The notes under the pieces were generated by a model. The model was given only the letters and a program-made list of their open reading frames with translations. It was not told the origin of the DNA and made no database searches. This document shows positions 46,185 through 55,645 of a stretch of 64,000 bases of DNA, piece by piece; the first letter of the stretch is position 1; each line of letters starts with the position of its first letter. A program made the position numbers and the translations under genes. This stretch comes from PALSA-555 sp963821325 (lineage in GTDB: Bacteria; Actinomycetota; Acidimicrobiia; IMCC26256; PALSA-555), in the NCBI GenBank assembly GCA_963821325.1, contig CAWGDC010000001.1:806001-870000 (forward strand). The letters are read 5' to 3'.

Positions 46185-47114
46185 CTACCGGGGCACGCGT
46201 CCGAGCTCGCCCGGGCCGCCGCGTCGGTCGTCGCCCGCCGCGAGCTTCGGGCCCTCCTCCACGAGCCGTTCGACGGTCCAGCGGTACCCCTGGTTGGTGA
46301 TCGTCTCGGCCAGTACGTACGGCTGGTAGCGCGACACGACGTCGCCCTGCACGAAGAACGTCTCGCCCGTGAACGGGCAGTCGGTGGTCGCGAGGTAGGC
46401 GATCATCGGCGAGATGTTCGCGGGATCCCACTGGTCGAACTTCGACGCGTCCTCGGGGGCCTTCACGAGGTCCTCGAGGCCCGGGGTCTGCTCGGTGAGC
46501 CGCGTGCGGGCCATCGGGGTGATGGCGTTCGAACGGACGCCGTAGCGTCCGAGCTCCATCGCGCAGATGGTCGAGAACGCCGCGATCCCGGCCTTCGCGG
46601 CCCCGTAGTTGGTCTGCCCGGCGTTGCCGAGCACCCCGGAGGTCGACGACGTGTGCACGACCGAGGCGTGGACCTCCCGGTCGGCCTTCGTCTGCTCGCG
46701 CCAGTACGCCGCGGCGTGCCGGGTCGGGCAGAAGTGGCCCTTCAGGTGCACGGCGATCACCGCGTCCCACTCGGCCTCGGTCATGTTCACCAGGACCCGG
46801 TCCCGCAGGATGCCGGCATTGTTCACGAGGACGTGGAGGTCGCCGTAGGTGTCGACCGCCTGGTCGATGAGGCGCTTCGCGCCGTCGAAGTCGGCGACGC
46901 TGTCGGTGTTCGCGACCGCCTCGCCGCCGAGCGCCACGATCTCGTCGGCGACCTGCTGCGCCGGCGCCCGGTTGGCGCCTTCGCCGTGCATGTCGCCGCC
47001 CAGGTCGTTCACCACCACCTTGGCGCCCTGCGACGCGAGGTACAGGGCGTGCTCGCGCCCGATCCCGCGGCCCGCGCCGGTGATGATGCAGACCCGTCCG
47101 TCCAGCGTGCCCAT
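46185..47114 (-). CDS. Short-chain dehydrogenase, MFE2/hydroxyacyl-CoA-type
   Basis: 309 residues, classical SDR. Cofactor loop TGAGRGIGREHALYLASQG; NAD-preferring VVVNDLGGDMHGEGANRAP; NNAGILRDRV; active-site Ser in SSTSGVLGNAGQTNYGAAKAG with Tyr-x-x-x-Lys (YGAAK). The long acidic-Gly insert after NDLGGD is characteristic of the beta-oxidation/steroid-side-chain branch (MFE2-like, 3-hydroxyacyl-CoA dehydrogenases). ATG start; single gene, convergent with the SCP2 gene 38 bp away. Confidence 0.85.
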   Translation of the reverse strand: MGTLDGRVCIITGAGRGIGREHALYLASQGAKVVVNDLGGDMHGEGANRAPAQQVADEIVALGGEAVANTDSVADFDGAKRLIDQAVDTYGDLHVLVNNAGILRDRVLVNMTEAEWDAVIAVHLKGHFCPTRHAAAYWREQTKADREVHASVVHTSSTSGVLGNAGQTNYGAAKAGIAAFSTICAMELGRYGVRSNAITPMARTRLTEQTPGLEDLVKAPEDASKFDQWDPANISPMIAYLATTDCPFTGETFFVQGDVVSRYQPYVLAETITNQGYRWTVERLVEEGPKLAAGDDRRGGPGELGRVPR

Positions 47115-47237
47115 GCCTCGTGCTCCCCCGTGGGATGTGGGATGTGTCCTCGGAACGCGGCGCTCGCCGACGCGGAGGATCCGAGGGGATGGTACGCACC
47201 CGCCGACGGGCCGGGCCCGACCGGCGCCAACGTCGAG

Positions 47238-49098
47238 TCAGAGGACGAGCGTGACCGTGCTCCCCTTCTTCACCATGGTCCCTGGCGCCGGCGACATCGA
47301 CCTCACGGGCTTGCCGGGCCCGTAGTTCTGCACGTCGGGCACGAGGCCCACGGCGCGGAGCTGCTCACTGGCGGCCTCGACGCTCACCCCAACGACGTTG
47401 GGCACCGCGACCGGCTGGGGCCCTTGACTGACCTCGACCGCGATCTGGGTCCCCGGCACGACCGCGGTGCCCGCCGGCGGGTTCGTGCCGATCACCTGCC
47501 CGACCGGGACGGTGTCGCTGTACGCGTTCTGCGCCACCGGGCTGAAGCCCTTGCCCGAGAGGATCTGCGCCGCCGCGGCGTAGCTCTGGTTCGACACGTC
47601 GGGGATCGGGATCGGCGCTGGCCCCTTGCTCGCGATGAGCTTGATCGTCGATTCCGGTGGCGCCTTCGTCGCGCCCGCGGGTGAGGTGGAGATGACGACG
47701 CCGGACGGGATCGTCTCGTTGTACTGCTGGTCCACGCTGACGGCGAAGCCCGCTTGGGTGAGGATCGCCTGGGCGTCGCCGGTGGTGCGGCCCACGACGC
47801 TCGGGACCGGGATGGGCGGCGGGCCGAGGGACACCACGACGCCGATCTGTCCCCCGCGGCCCACGAACGATCCCGGCGCCGGAGTTTGGGCGATGATGAG
47901 CCCGACGGGGTCGTCGGCGCGGCGCTGGGCGTCGACCTGGACGAGCACGCCGGCGTTCGCCGCGATGGACACTGCCTGCTTCTCGTTCTGTCCCACGAGC
48001 GTCGGGGCGGCGACACCGGCGCCGGCGCCCCCGGTCAGGAGCAGCACCGCGGCGACGACGATCGCCGCGAGGATCGCGGCGCCGACGACGAACGGCACCG
48101 CGCTGAGCGTCGCGCGCCGGGCCGGGCCGCACCGGGATGGCGTAGACGCCCTCGCCCATCGTGTCGGACTCGCTGGGCGTCGCGGACGTGGGGACCCCGT
48201 GGCGCGTCGGGTCCGGGTCGTCGGCGCCCTCGCCGAGGCCCGGCAGCGGCAGCGGCGCCGGCTCGGGCAGGCGGGTCGCGACGTCGGCGAGCGCGGCGGC
48301 CATCGTCCCCGCGTCCGGGTACCGCTCGGTGCGGTCGGGTCGCCCGGCGCGCTCGATGACGGCGCCGAGCGCACCGAGCTCGGGCGGCGCCAGGATCCCG
48401 CGGACGGTGCGCGCCGCCAACGTGCCGATCGGGGAGTCCCCGACGATCGGCACCTCGCCCGTCGTGGCCTCGACGAGCACGAGCCCGAGGGCGTACAGGT
48501 CGGCGCGCCCGTCGAGGGGCAGCGCGCCGCCTTGCTCGGGCGCGGCGTAGCGGGCGGTGCCGACGAGGGCGCCGACCGGTTCGGTCCACGACGCCTCGGC
48601 GAGGGCCCGGGCCAACCCGAAGTCGGCCACACGCACCGCGCCGTGCTCGTCGAAGAGGAGGTTGGCGGGCTTGATGTCGCGGTGCACGAGCCCGCGGTCG
48701 TGGGCGTAGTGCAGCGCCTCGGCGACCTGGCGTCCGACGAGCGCCGCCTGGGCGGGCGACAGGTGGGGACCACGATCGAGGAGGGCGCGCAGCGACCCGC
48801 CGCGCAACAGCTCGACCACCATGAACGCGAGACCGTCGTCTTGCCCCCAGTCGTAGACGGCCATGACGTGGGGGTGGTGCAGCGCGGCGGCGAGCTGCGC
48901 CTCGGATTGGAAGCGGCGCACGAACCCGGCGTCGTCGCCGAGCCCGGGTTGGAGGACCTTGACGGCGACGCGGCGTCGGAGCCGGACGTCGTCGGCCAGG
49001 TAGACCCGCCCGCTCGTGCCCGCGCCGATCGGCGTCAGCAGCCGATAGCGGGCGACGAGCACCCGGCCGACGAGGTCGGCAACCGCGCTCTGGGCCAT
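47238..49098 (-). CDS. PASTA-domain Ser/Thr protein kinase (PknB-like), frame shift
   Basis: About 619 residues after correction. Kinase domain, residues about 15-270: GAGTSGRVYLADD, catalytic Lys in VAVKVLQ, VHRDIKPANLLFD, VADFGLARAL, YAAPEQGGALPLDGRADLYALG. At about 48120 one extra base moves the frame, which then gives a membrane helix (FVVGAAILAAIVVAAVLLL) and four extracytoplasmic PASTA domains (GRTTGDAQAILTQAGF, QSYAAAAQILSGKGF and similar). PASTA modules bind peptidoglycan fragments, so a cell-wall or division role is likely. The ATG at 49098 is 7 nt from TAGCCT. Usual partners (PstP, FtsW, PBP) are not adjacent. Confidence 0.9.
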
Positions 49099-49105
49099 CG
49101 ACTCC

Positions 49106-49111
49106 AGGCTA
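49106..49111 (-). promoter_or_regulatory. -10-like TAGCCT of the PASTA kinase
   Basis: TAGCCT on the minus strand ends 7 nt before the ATG at 49098; leaderless spacing. Confidence 0.4.
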
Positions 49112-49177
49112 GGAGCCGTACCCGCTGATCCCGCGGCACGCACGCGACGCGATGCCGCGTCGTCGACGACGCGCCGG

Positions 49178-49183
49178 TACCGT
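49178..49183 (+). promoter_or_regulatory. -10-like TACCGT of the membrane-anchored protein
   Basis: TACCGT ends 8 nt before the GTG at 49192; leaderless spacing. Divergent from the kinase promoter, 66 bp apart. Confidence 0.4.
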
Positions 49184-49191
49184 GGCGGCTT

Positions 49192-49671
49192 GTGACCGAC
49201 GGCGGACAGCCCACCGCGCTGCCGTTTGGTTCCAGCCCGGCACGACGGCCTCTGTTCCGGCATCCGTGGCGGGTCGCGATCGTCATCGTCGGCCTCGTCG
49301 CCGTCGCGAACCTCGGGGTGCTGCTCCTGCACAAGGCGGACACGACCGCGCCCGCGCCGGTGGGACAGCCGGCGAACGTGGTGAGCGTCCAGCCGTCGCC
49401 CGGCACGTTGGCGCGTCCCCAGACGACGATCGACGTGCAGCTCGACACCAACCTGACCGGCGCGTTCGTGATCGACGGGCAGGAGCTTCCGGTCAGCCAG
49501 CTCGAGACGTCGGTCGCGACCGGCGAGGTGGCGTTCCGCCCCGGGCCCGGCAAGCTGCTGAGCCAGTTCGCGCCCGGGACGCACACGATCACGATCGAGT
49601 TCTGGCTCGCGACCAAGCCCCGGCCGACCAACCCGGGCAGCTACAGCTGGACGTTCCGGGTCGGGGCCTAG
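49192..49671 (+). CDS. Membrane-anchored protein of unknown function
   Basis: 159 residues. A short basic cytosolic start, one helix at about residues 27-46 (VAIVIVGLVAVANLGVLLL), then an extracytoplasmic region of about 110 residues with beta-rich, Ig-like appearance: VVSVQPSPGTLARPQTTIDVQ, FVIDGQELPVSQLE, GTHTITIEFW and a C-terminal SYSWTFRVG. No family recognised. Divergent from the PASTA kinase. Its TAG shares a CTAG with the stop of the convergent alcohol dehydrogenase. Confidence 0.65.
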   Translation: MTDGGQPTALPFGSSPARRPLFRHPWRVAIVIVGLVAVANLGVLLLHKADTTAPAPVGQPANVVSVQPSPGTLARPQTTIDVQLDTNLTGAFVIDGQELPVSQLETSVATGEVAFRPGPGKLLSQFAPGTHTITIEFWLATKPRPTNPGSYSWTFRVGA

Positions 49672-50681
49672 CCCGCGACCTCGAGCACGGCGGCGCCGCG
49701 GACCGCGTCGTGGGCGATGGCGTCGAGCGCCTCGCCGGCGGCCTCGAGCGGGTAGGTGTCGACCGCGGCCTGCACCGGCGCCTCGGCGGCGATGGCCATG
49801 AACTCCTCGGCGTCGCGACGGGTCATGTTGGCGACGGAGCGCAGCGTCCGCTCCCGCCAGAGCAGCGCGTAGTCGAAGGACGGGATCGCGGACATGTGGA
49901 TCCCCGCGAGGCTCACCGTGCCGCCGGGCCGGACGACCTGCAGCGCGACGGGGACGAGCTCGCCGGCGGGCGCGAACACGACGGCCCGGTCGCACGGCTC
50001 GGGGGGCAGCTCCGCGGCGTCGCCGACCCACGCCGCGCCGAGCTCGCGGGCGAGCGCGCGGTGTCGCTCCCCACGGGTGAGCACCACGACCTCGCAGCCC
50101 CAGTAGGCGAGGACCTGCAGCGCGAGATGCGCGGACGCGCCGAAGCCGAGGAGCGCGACGCGCTCGCCGGGCTGCACCTCGGCACGTCGCAGCGCGCGGT
50201 AGCCGATCACGCCCGCGCAGAGCAGCGGCGCCGCCGCCAGGTCGGACAACGCGGCGGGGAGCTGCACCGCGAAGTCCTCCGGGACGGTGAGCGCGTCGGC
50301 GTAGCCGCCGTCGACGGTCCACCCGGTGAAGCGGGCGACTTCGCAGAGGTTCTCCTCCCCGCGCCGGCAGTAGGCGCACACCCCGCAGGCCCAGTGCAGC
50401 CACGCGACCCCGACCCGTTCGCCGATCGCGAGGCGGGTGCAGCCGGGCCCGAGCTCCTCGACGACGCCGACGACCTGGTGCCCGGGGACGATCGGGAGGG
50501 CGGGCAGGTCGAGGTCGCCCTCCACGACGTGGAGGTCGGTGCGGCAGCACCCGCAGGCGTGCACCGCGACGCGCACCGACCCCGGACCGGGTTCGGGTCG
50601 CTCGCGCTCCTCCAGCTCGAGCGGGCGCCGAGCGATCGGGGCGGGCGCGTGCAGCACCTGCGCCCGCATGCGGGCCGTCAT
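49668..50681 (-). CDS. Zinc-dependent alcohol dehydrogenase (AdhA-like MDR)
   Basis: 337 residues, medium-chain dehydrogenase. Catalytic zinc ligands in HACGCCRTDLHVVEGD and LPIVPGHQVVG; structural zinc Cys cluster in ACGVCAYCRRGEENLC; nucleotide-binding GFGASAHLALQVLAYWG. The CCRTDLH form is seen in AdhA-type actinobacterial enzymes. The ATG at 50681 is used; an ATG 12 nt downstream is an equal alternative. It starts 22 nt after the MaoC genes on the same strand and may be the last gene of a ligA-maoC-maoC-adh run. Confidence 0.88.
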   Translation of the reverse strand: MTARMRAQVLHAPAPIARRPLELEERERPEPGPGSVRVAVHACGCCRTDLHVVEGDLDLPALPIVPGHQVVGVVEELGPGCTRLAIGERVGVAWLHWACGVCAYCRRGEENLCEVARFTGWTVDGGYADALTVPEDFAVQLPAALSDLAAAPLLCAGVIGYRALRRAEVQPGERVALLGFGASAHLALQVLAYWGCEVVVLTRGERHRALARELGAAWVGDAAELPPEPCDRAVVFAPAGELVPVALQVVRPGGTVSLAGIHMSAIPSFDYALLWRERTLRSVANMTRRDAEEFMAIAAEAPVQAAVDTYPLEAAGEALDAIAHDAVRGAAVLEVAG

Positions 50682-50703
50682 GGTCGAGCGCGCCCCGCCG
50701 TTG

Positions 50704-51120
50704 TCACGGCACCACGAACGTGGCCTGACCCTTGATGGCGGCGCCGCCGCTCTCCTCACGGGTCACGAGGAGGTCGAGCTCGACACGGCGCTCCCCGTGT
50801 TCCTCGAAACGGCGGGCCACCGTGGCCTCGCACACCAAGTGGTCGCCGGGCCACACCTGCTCGCGGAACTGCACGGCGAAGGCGCGCACGTTCTCGGCGC
50901 CGAGCCAGTCGGTGCAGTAGCAGCCGAGGATCCCGGCCTGGAGCATCCCGACGGAGAAGACGGTCGGGAACCCGGCCGACTGGGCGAACGCCTCGTCGTG
51001 GTGGATCGGGTTGAAGTCCCCGGAGGCGCCCTGATACCGCACGAAGTCGGTGCGGGTGAGGGGCCCGACCTCGCGGCGGGGACCCTTGGTGCCTTCGGTC
51101 AGGTCGTCCCATCCGGTCAT
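50704..51120 (-). CDS. MaoC-like (R)-hydratase, HadB-type
   Basis: 138 residues, hotdog fold. Active-site pattern RYQGASGDFNPIHHDEAFA supplies the Asp/His dyad of R-specific enoyl hydratases; VFSVGMLQAGILGCYCTDW and VRAFAVQFREQVWPGD follow. Pairs with the upstream MaoC-like gene, as HadA with HadB in mycobacterial FAS-II 3-hydroxyacyl-ACP dehydratase; this subunit carries the catalytic dyad. ATG 2 nt after the partner's stop. Confidence 0.85.
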   Translation of the reverse strand: MTGWDDLTEGTKGPRREVGPLTRTDFVRYQGASGDFNPIHHDEAFAQSAGFPTVFSVGMLQAGILGCYCTDWLGAENVRAFAVQFREQVWPGDHLVCEATVARRFEEHGERRVELDLLVTREESGGAAIKGQATFVVP

Positions 51121-51122
51121 CG

Positions 51123-51572
51123 TCAACTCTCCTTCGTGGGTGCTTGCCCGGTCTCGATCGCGGTGGAGCGGGCCTCGGCGACGAGCGTGCCGGCCGCGTC
51201 GCGGAACTCGGTGACGGTCTCGACGAACGTCATCGTGCCGCCGCGGCGTCCGGCCTTCTCGTAGATCTGGTCCACGCGGGTCTGGAACGTGAGCTCCGTG
51301 CCGGCCTGGGGAGGTGGCCCATGGAACACGTAGGCCTGGCCGCCGTGCAGGAGCCGCCGCAGGTCGATGTCGAGCTGGGCCAACGGAGAGGTCCCGCCCC
51401 CCATCCAGAAGTTGACCGTGGTGAGGAACGTCGGCGGGCTCACCGGCGTCGGCGCGTCGAGGTACTCGGGGCTCGTAGACATGCACGCCCGGGCGAACTC
51501 GCGGATCTTGCCGCGCTCGATCGGCATCGTGGCCGGGTCGTCGTGCAACCCGACTTTGGACTTGTCGACCAT
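51123..51572 (-). CDS. MaoC-like dehydratase partner, HadA/FAS1-type
   Basis: 149 residues, hotdog-fold N-terminal MaoC-like domain. Opening VDKSKVGLHDDPATMPIERGKI with REFARACMS is the usual start of HadA/FAS1 dehydratase-region proteins; VSPPTFLTTVNFWMG, GGQAYVFHGPPPQAG and FVETVTEFRDAAGTLV follow. It lacks the Asp/His dyad found in the next gene, consistent with the substrate-binding subunit of a heterodimer. The ATG overlaps the ligA stop. Confidence 0.83.
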   Translation of the reverse strand: MVDKSKVGLHDDPATMPIERGKIREFARACMSTSPEYLDAPTPVSPPTFLTTVNFWMGGGTSPLAQLDIDLRRLLHGGQAYVFHGPPPQAGTELTFQTRVDQIYEKAGRRGGTMTFVETVTEFRDAAGTLVAEARSTAIETGQAPTKES

Positions 51573-53627
51573 CACGTCACTCCTTGCTCCGGTGGGCCGT
51601 GTTCGAGGATCTCGGTGAATGCCGCCTCGTCGAGGATCGGCACACCGAGCTGCTCGGCCTTCGTCAGCTTCGACCCAGGATTGTCGCCGACGACGACGTA
51701 GCTCGTCTTCTTCGAGACGGTGGACGTGACCTTGCCGCCGCGCACCACGATGGCGGTCTCGGCCTCCTCACGCGTGAGGCCCTCCAGTCCACCAGTGAGG
51801 ACGAAGGCCAGCCCGGCGAGCGAGGGCGCGCCGGGCGGCGCCTCGACGGGCCGCTCGGTGGCTCGCAGGTCGACGCCGGCCCGGCGCAGCTTCTCGACGA
51901 CGTCCCGGTTACCGGCCACGGCGAAGAAGCAGGCGATGCTCTCGGCGATGACCGGGCCGACGCCGTCCACCGCGGTGAGCTCCGCCGCCGACGCGGCCTC
52001 GACCCGGTCCATGTCGCCGAGCGCCCGGGCGACGGCGCGCGCTGCCGTGGGCCCGAGGTGGCGGATGCCGAGCCCGACGAGCACGCGGGTCAGCCCGCGC
52101 GACTTGGATGCGTCGATCGACGCGACGAGGTTCTCCGCGGACCGCTGCGCCATCCGCTCGAGCGGCAGCAGCCCCTCGACGGTGAGCGAGTAGATGTCCG
52201 CGGCGTCGCGCAGCAGCCCGACGTCGACGAACTGGCGGACCCGCTCCTCCCCCAACCCTTCGACGTCCATCGCCGCCCGACTCGCGAAGTAGACGATGCG
52301 CTGCACGCGCTGCTCGGGACACTCGACGTTCACGCAGTGCGCGTCGGCCTCGCCCTCGAGGCGCACGAGCGGGGAACCGCACGCCGGGCACTGCGTCGGG
52401 AACTTCCATTTGCGCAGCCGAGGCGGGCGGGTGGCGAGCACCGGTCCGACGACCTCGGGGATGACGTCGCCGGCCTTGCGGACGATCACCGTGTCGCCGG
52501 GGCGCACGTCCTTGCGGGCGACCTCGTCCTCGTTGTGCAGGGTGGCGAGCCCGACGGTGGAGCCGCCGACGAACACGGGCTCGAGCATCGCGAACGGTGT
52601 CGCTCTCCCGGTCCGGCCGATGCTGACCATGATCCCGTTGAGCCGGGTCGTCTTCTCCTCGGGCGGGAACTTGAAGGCGATGGCCCAGCGCGGCGCCCGG
52701 CTGGTGGTCCCCATCTCGGTGCGCTGCGCCAAGTCGTCGACCTTGATGACGGCGCCGTCGATCTCGTAGCCGAGCGAGTGTCGCTGCTCGAGCATGCGCT
52801 CGCAGAAGCCAACGACGGCGGCGAGGTCGTCGAACGACTCGATGTGCGGGTTCACCGGGATCCCGAGGTCGGCGAGCCACGCGAGCGTGTCGTGGTGCGA
52901 CCGCAGCGGCGGGCCGCCCTCCTGCACGCCGAGCTGGTAGCCGAAGAAGTCGAGGGCCCGCGATGCGGTGATTCGTGGGTCCTTCTGTCGGAGGCTGCCC
53001 GCGGCCGCGTTGCGCGGGTTGGCGAAGAGCCGCTCGCCGGCTTCGCCCTGCCGCTCGTTCAGCTCGGCGAAGGCCTGCAGGGGCATGAACACCTCGCCGC
53101 GCACCTCGAGGCGTGTCGGGCGGCGCGGCGCCGGCGAGCTGTTTGGGGATCGACGCGATGGTGGCGATGTTCGGGGTGACGTCGTCCCCGGTGAAGCCGT
53201 CGCCGCGCGTGGCGCCCTGCACGAGGCGCCTGTTCTCGTAGAGCACCGAGATCGCGAGCCCGTCGAGCTTGGGCTCGCCGACGAAGGTGATCGGGTCGGG
53301 GACGAGCCGGCTGATGCGGGCGTACCAGGCACGGACCTCGTCGGCGCTGAACGCGTTGTCGAGCGAGAGCATCGGCTGGACGTGGGCGACTGGCGCGAAC
53401 GTGGCGCTGGCATGACCGCCGGGCCGTTGGGTCGGCGAGTCGGGGGTGACGAGGGTCGGGTAGCGGGCTTCGAGGTCGAGGAGCTCGCGGAGCAGCGCGT
53501 CGTACTCGGCGTCCGAGATGACGGGATCGTCGAGCAGGAAGTACCGCTCGTTGTGGCCTTGGATCTCGTCGCGGAGCGTCGCCGCCCGCGCCGCGGCGTC
53601 AGCAGGGACGCGGGCCTCGGGAGCCAT
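51572..53627 (-). CDS. ligA: NAD-dependent DNA ligase, frame shift
   Basis: Replicative ligase; about 684 residues after correction. Adenylation domain: NERYFLLDDPVISDAEYD, nucleotidylation Lys in VGEPKLDGLAISVLYENR. At about 53130 one extra base changes the frame, after which RLEVRGEVFMPLQAFAELN continues. Zinc finger CPACGSPL and HCVNVECP; HhH region GLGIRHLGPTAARAVARAL; C-terminal BRCT with LAGLAFVLTGGLEGLTREEA and VGDNPGSKLTKAEQLG. ATG at 53627, 8 nt from TAACCT. As this enzyme is normally essential, the shift is almost certainly an assembly error. Confidence 0.94.
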
Positions 53628-53635
53628 CGGATCGC

Positions 53636-53641
53636 AGGTTA
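53636..53641 (-). promoter_or_regulatory. -10-like TAACCT of ligA
   Basis: TAACCT on the minus strand ends 8 nt before the ATG at 53627; leaderless spacing. Confidence 0.4.
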
Positions 53642-53716
53642 CCGAGCGAGCCGCGACGCGCTCGCCGAGAGCCACGTGGCTGCGCCGACCGCACGCGGGC
53701 CGCGAGACTGACGGTC

Positions 53717-54612
53717 ATGCGGGTCTGGCTCCTCCGCGTCGCGTGGATCACGCTCCCCCTCACCGCGGCACCGGCGCTCAGCGCCGGGCTGCGCGACTGG
53801 GGCAGCGCCGAGCAGGTGGTGGGGGCCGTGTCGTGCTGGCTGGCGTGGGGCGTCGGGCTCGTGGCCGTGCTGGCGCCGCGGCCGGCCGGCCTGACGTTCC
53901 TGCGCGTCGCGGCACCGGCGCTGCTCGTCGCGGTCGCGCTCGCCGGCACGAGTGGTCACCCATCGACGGTCGCCGAGGTGGGGGCCGTCGTCGCGACGCT
54001 CGTCGCCGTGGTGCTCGCTGCCGACTCGGCGTTCGCGATCGCGTCCGCCAACTCCGTCGCCTACGGCGACGAGGAGCGCTATCCGCTCCGTGTCCCCCCG
54101 GCCCTGTACCTCGGGCCCCTCCCCGCGGTCCGGGTGCTCCTCGTCGCTGGGCTGGTCGTCGGGCCGCTGCTCGTCGCGGGCGGCCGCTACGTCGCGGGCG
54201 GCGTGGCCGTGGTCGTCGGCGTGCCGACGGCGGTGTTCGCCGCGCGCGCGCCTTGCACCGGCTGTCACGGCGCTGGCTCGTGCTGGTCCCCGCCGGTGTC
54301 GTCGTCGTCGACGGGATGTCCCTCGTCGACAACACGCTCTTCCCGCGCGAGCACGTCCGGCTGCTGCGGCCGTTCGCCGGCGACGAGCCGCCCGGCGCCG
54401 CGCTGGACCTCCGGATGGGCGCCACGCTCGGGTCGCTGCTCACGACGTTCGACGAGCCCGCCGAGCTCGTCCTCGCCGCCCGACCCGGGCGCGACGCCAG
54501 GACCGTCCACGCGCCCGCGATCGTCGTCGCCGTCACCCGACGCGCCGAGGTGCTCCAGGGTGCGGCGCGGCGTCGCGTCCGCGCCGAGATCGGCGACCCG
54601 CGACCGCGCTGA
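53717..54612 (+). CDS. Multi-spanning membrane protein of unknown function, frame shift
   Basis: About 298 residues after correction. The N-terminal half has several hydrophobic segments (AVSCWLAWGVGLVAVLAP, FLRVAAPALLVAVALAG, VRVLLVAGLVVGPLLVAGG) and a non-membrane stretch NSVAYGDEERYPLRVPPALY. One base is missing at about 54249; the second frame reads LHRLSRRWLVLVPAGVVVVDGM, then a soluble tail with LVDNTLFPREHVRLLRPF. No family recognised. It stands between ligA and mnmA with no same-strand partner. Confidence 0.65.
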
Positions 54613-54622
54613 CCCGATTCGC

Positions 54623-55645
54623 TCAGGCCGCGAGGCCACCCCCGACGACCTCGTCACCGTCGTAGAGCGCGACGACCTGACCGGGCGCGACCCGAGGCGT
54701 CGGGCTGTCGAGACGCACACGATCGCGGTCAAGCCATCCGGGCACGGCTTCCCCGTGGGCGCGCGTCTGGACGAACAGCCGGTCGCGTCCCGGCGCCCGG
54801 TCGACGAAGTGCACGTCGCGGATCGGGATCTCGTCGCGCAGCAGCGCGGCGCGGTCACCGACGGTGACGGTCGCCGTCGCCGCGTCGAGTCCGACGACGT
54901 ACCGGGGACCACCGCCGCCGATCCCCAAGCCGCGCCGCTGCCCGATCGTGAACCCGGTCACGCCGCGGTGGCCTCCCAGGACCCGTCCCGCGGTGTCGAC
55001 GACCGGGCCGGGCCGCGCCTCGGTCCTCGCGTCGAGGAACCGGGTGCGCTCGCCGCGAGCGATGAAGCACACGTCCATGCTCTCGGGCTTCTCTGCGGTG
55101 CGCAGCCGGAGCCGCGCGGCCTGCGACCGCACCTCGGCCTTCGTGAGCTCGCCCACCGGCAGCAGCGTCCGGGCCAGCTCCCCCTGACCGAGCATGTAGA
55201 GGACGTACGACTGGTCCTTGGCGGTGTCCGCGCCGCGTCGGAGCCGGTAGCCGCCGTCGGGTGCACGGGCGACGCGGGCGTGATGGCCGCTGGCGATCGC
55301 TTCGAAGCCGAGCGCCAGGGCGCGGTCCAGTGCCCGACCGAACTTGATCGTCCGGTTGCACTCGACGCACGGGTTCGGTGTACGCGCGGTGTCGTAGGAC
55401 GCGACATACGGATCGACGACCTCGGACGTGAAGGTGTCAGCGAAGTTGAACACGTAGTGGGGAATGCCGAGCTGCGCGGCCACGCGTCGGGCGTCCTCGA
55501 CGTCCGCGACGCTGCAGCACCCCGAGCCGGTGTCGCCGCCCCACAGCCGCAGAGTGGCGCCCGTCACGTCGTGGCCGGCGTCGACGAGGCGCGCCGCGGC
55601 GACCGACGAGTCGACGCCGCCGCTCATGAGGACGAGGACGTTCAT
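54623..55645 (-). CDS. mnmA: tRNA-specific 2-thiouridylase
   Basis: Installs the 2-thio group on U34 of Lys, Glu and Gln tRNAs. 340 residues. PP-loop LMSGGVDSSVAAARLVDAGH; first catalytic Cys in NPCVECNRTIKFG, second in SMDVCFIARGER; KDQSYVLYMLGQ and the C-terminal barrel with GFTIGQRRGLGI. The ATG overlaps the upstream cysteine desulfurase stop, so sulfur donor and thiolase are coupled. Confidence 0.96.
   Translation of the reverse strand: MNVLVLMSGGVDSSVAAARLVDAGHDVTGATLRLWGGDTGSGCCSVADVEDARRVAAQLGIPHYVFNFADTFTSEVVDPYVASYDTARTPNPCVECNRTIKFGRALDRALALGFEAIASGHHARVARAPDGGYRLRRGADTAKDQSYVLYMLGQGELARTLLPVGELTKAEVRSQAARLRLRTAEKPESMDVCFIARGERTRFLDARTEARPGPVVDTAGRVLGGHRGVTGFTIGQRRGLGIGGGGPRYVVGLDAATATVTVGDRAALLRDEIPIRDVHFVDRAPGRDRLFVQTRAHGEAVPGWLDRDRVRLDSPTPRVAPGQVVALYDGDEVVGGGLAA

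Noticed and set aside
49098..50550. Extension of the kinase frame to 50550
   Set aside because: The upstream part is a shadow of other genes; the kinase homology and the leaderless -10 both point to the ATG at 49098.
49152..50735. Long plus-strand frame over the alcohol dehydrogenase
   Set aside because: Antisense of the dehydrogenase, whose zinc and nucleotide motifs are clear on the minus strand.
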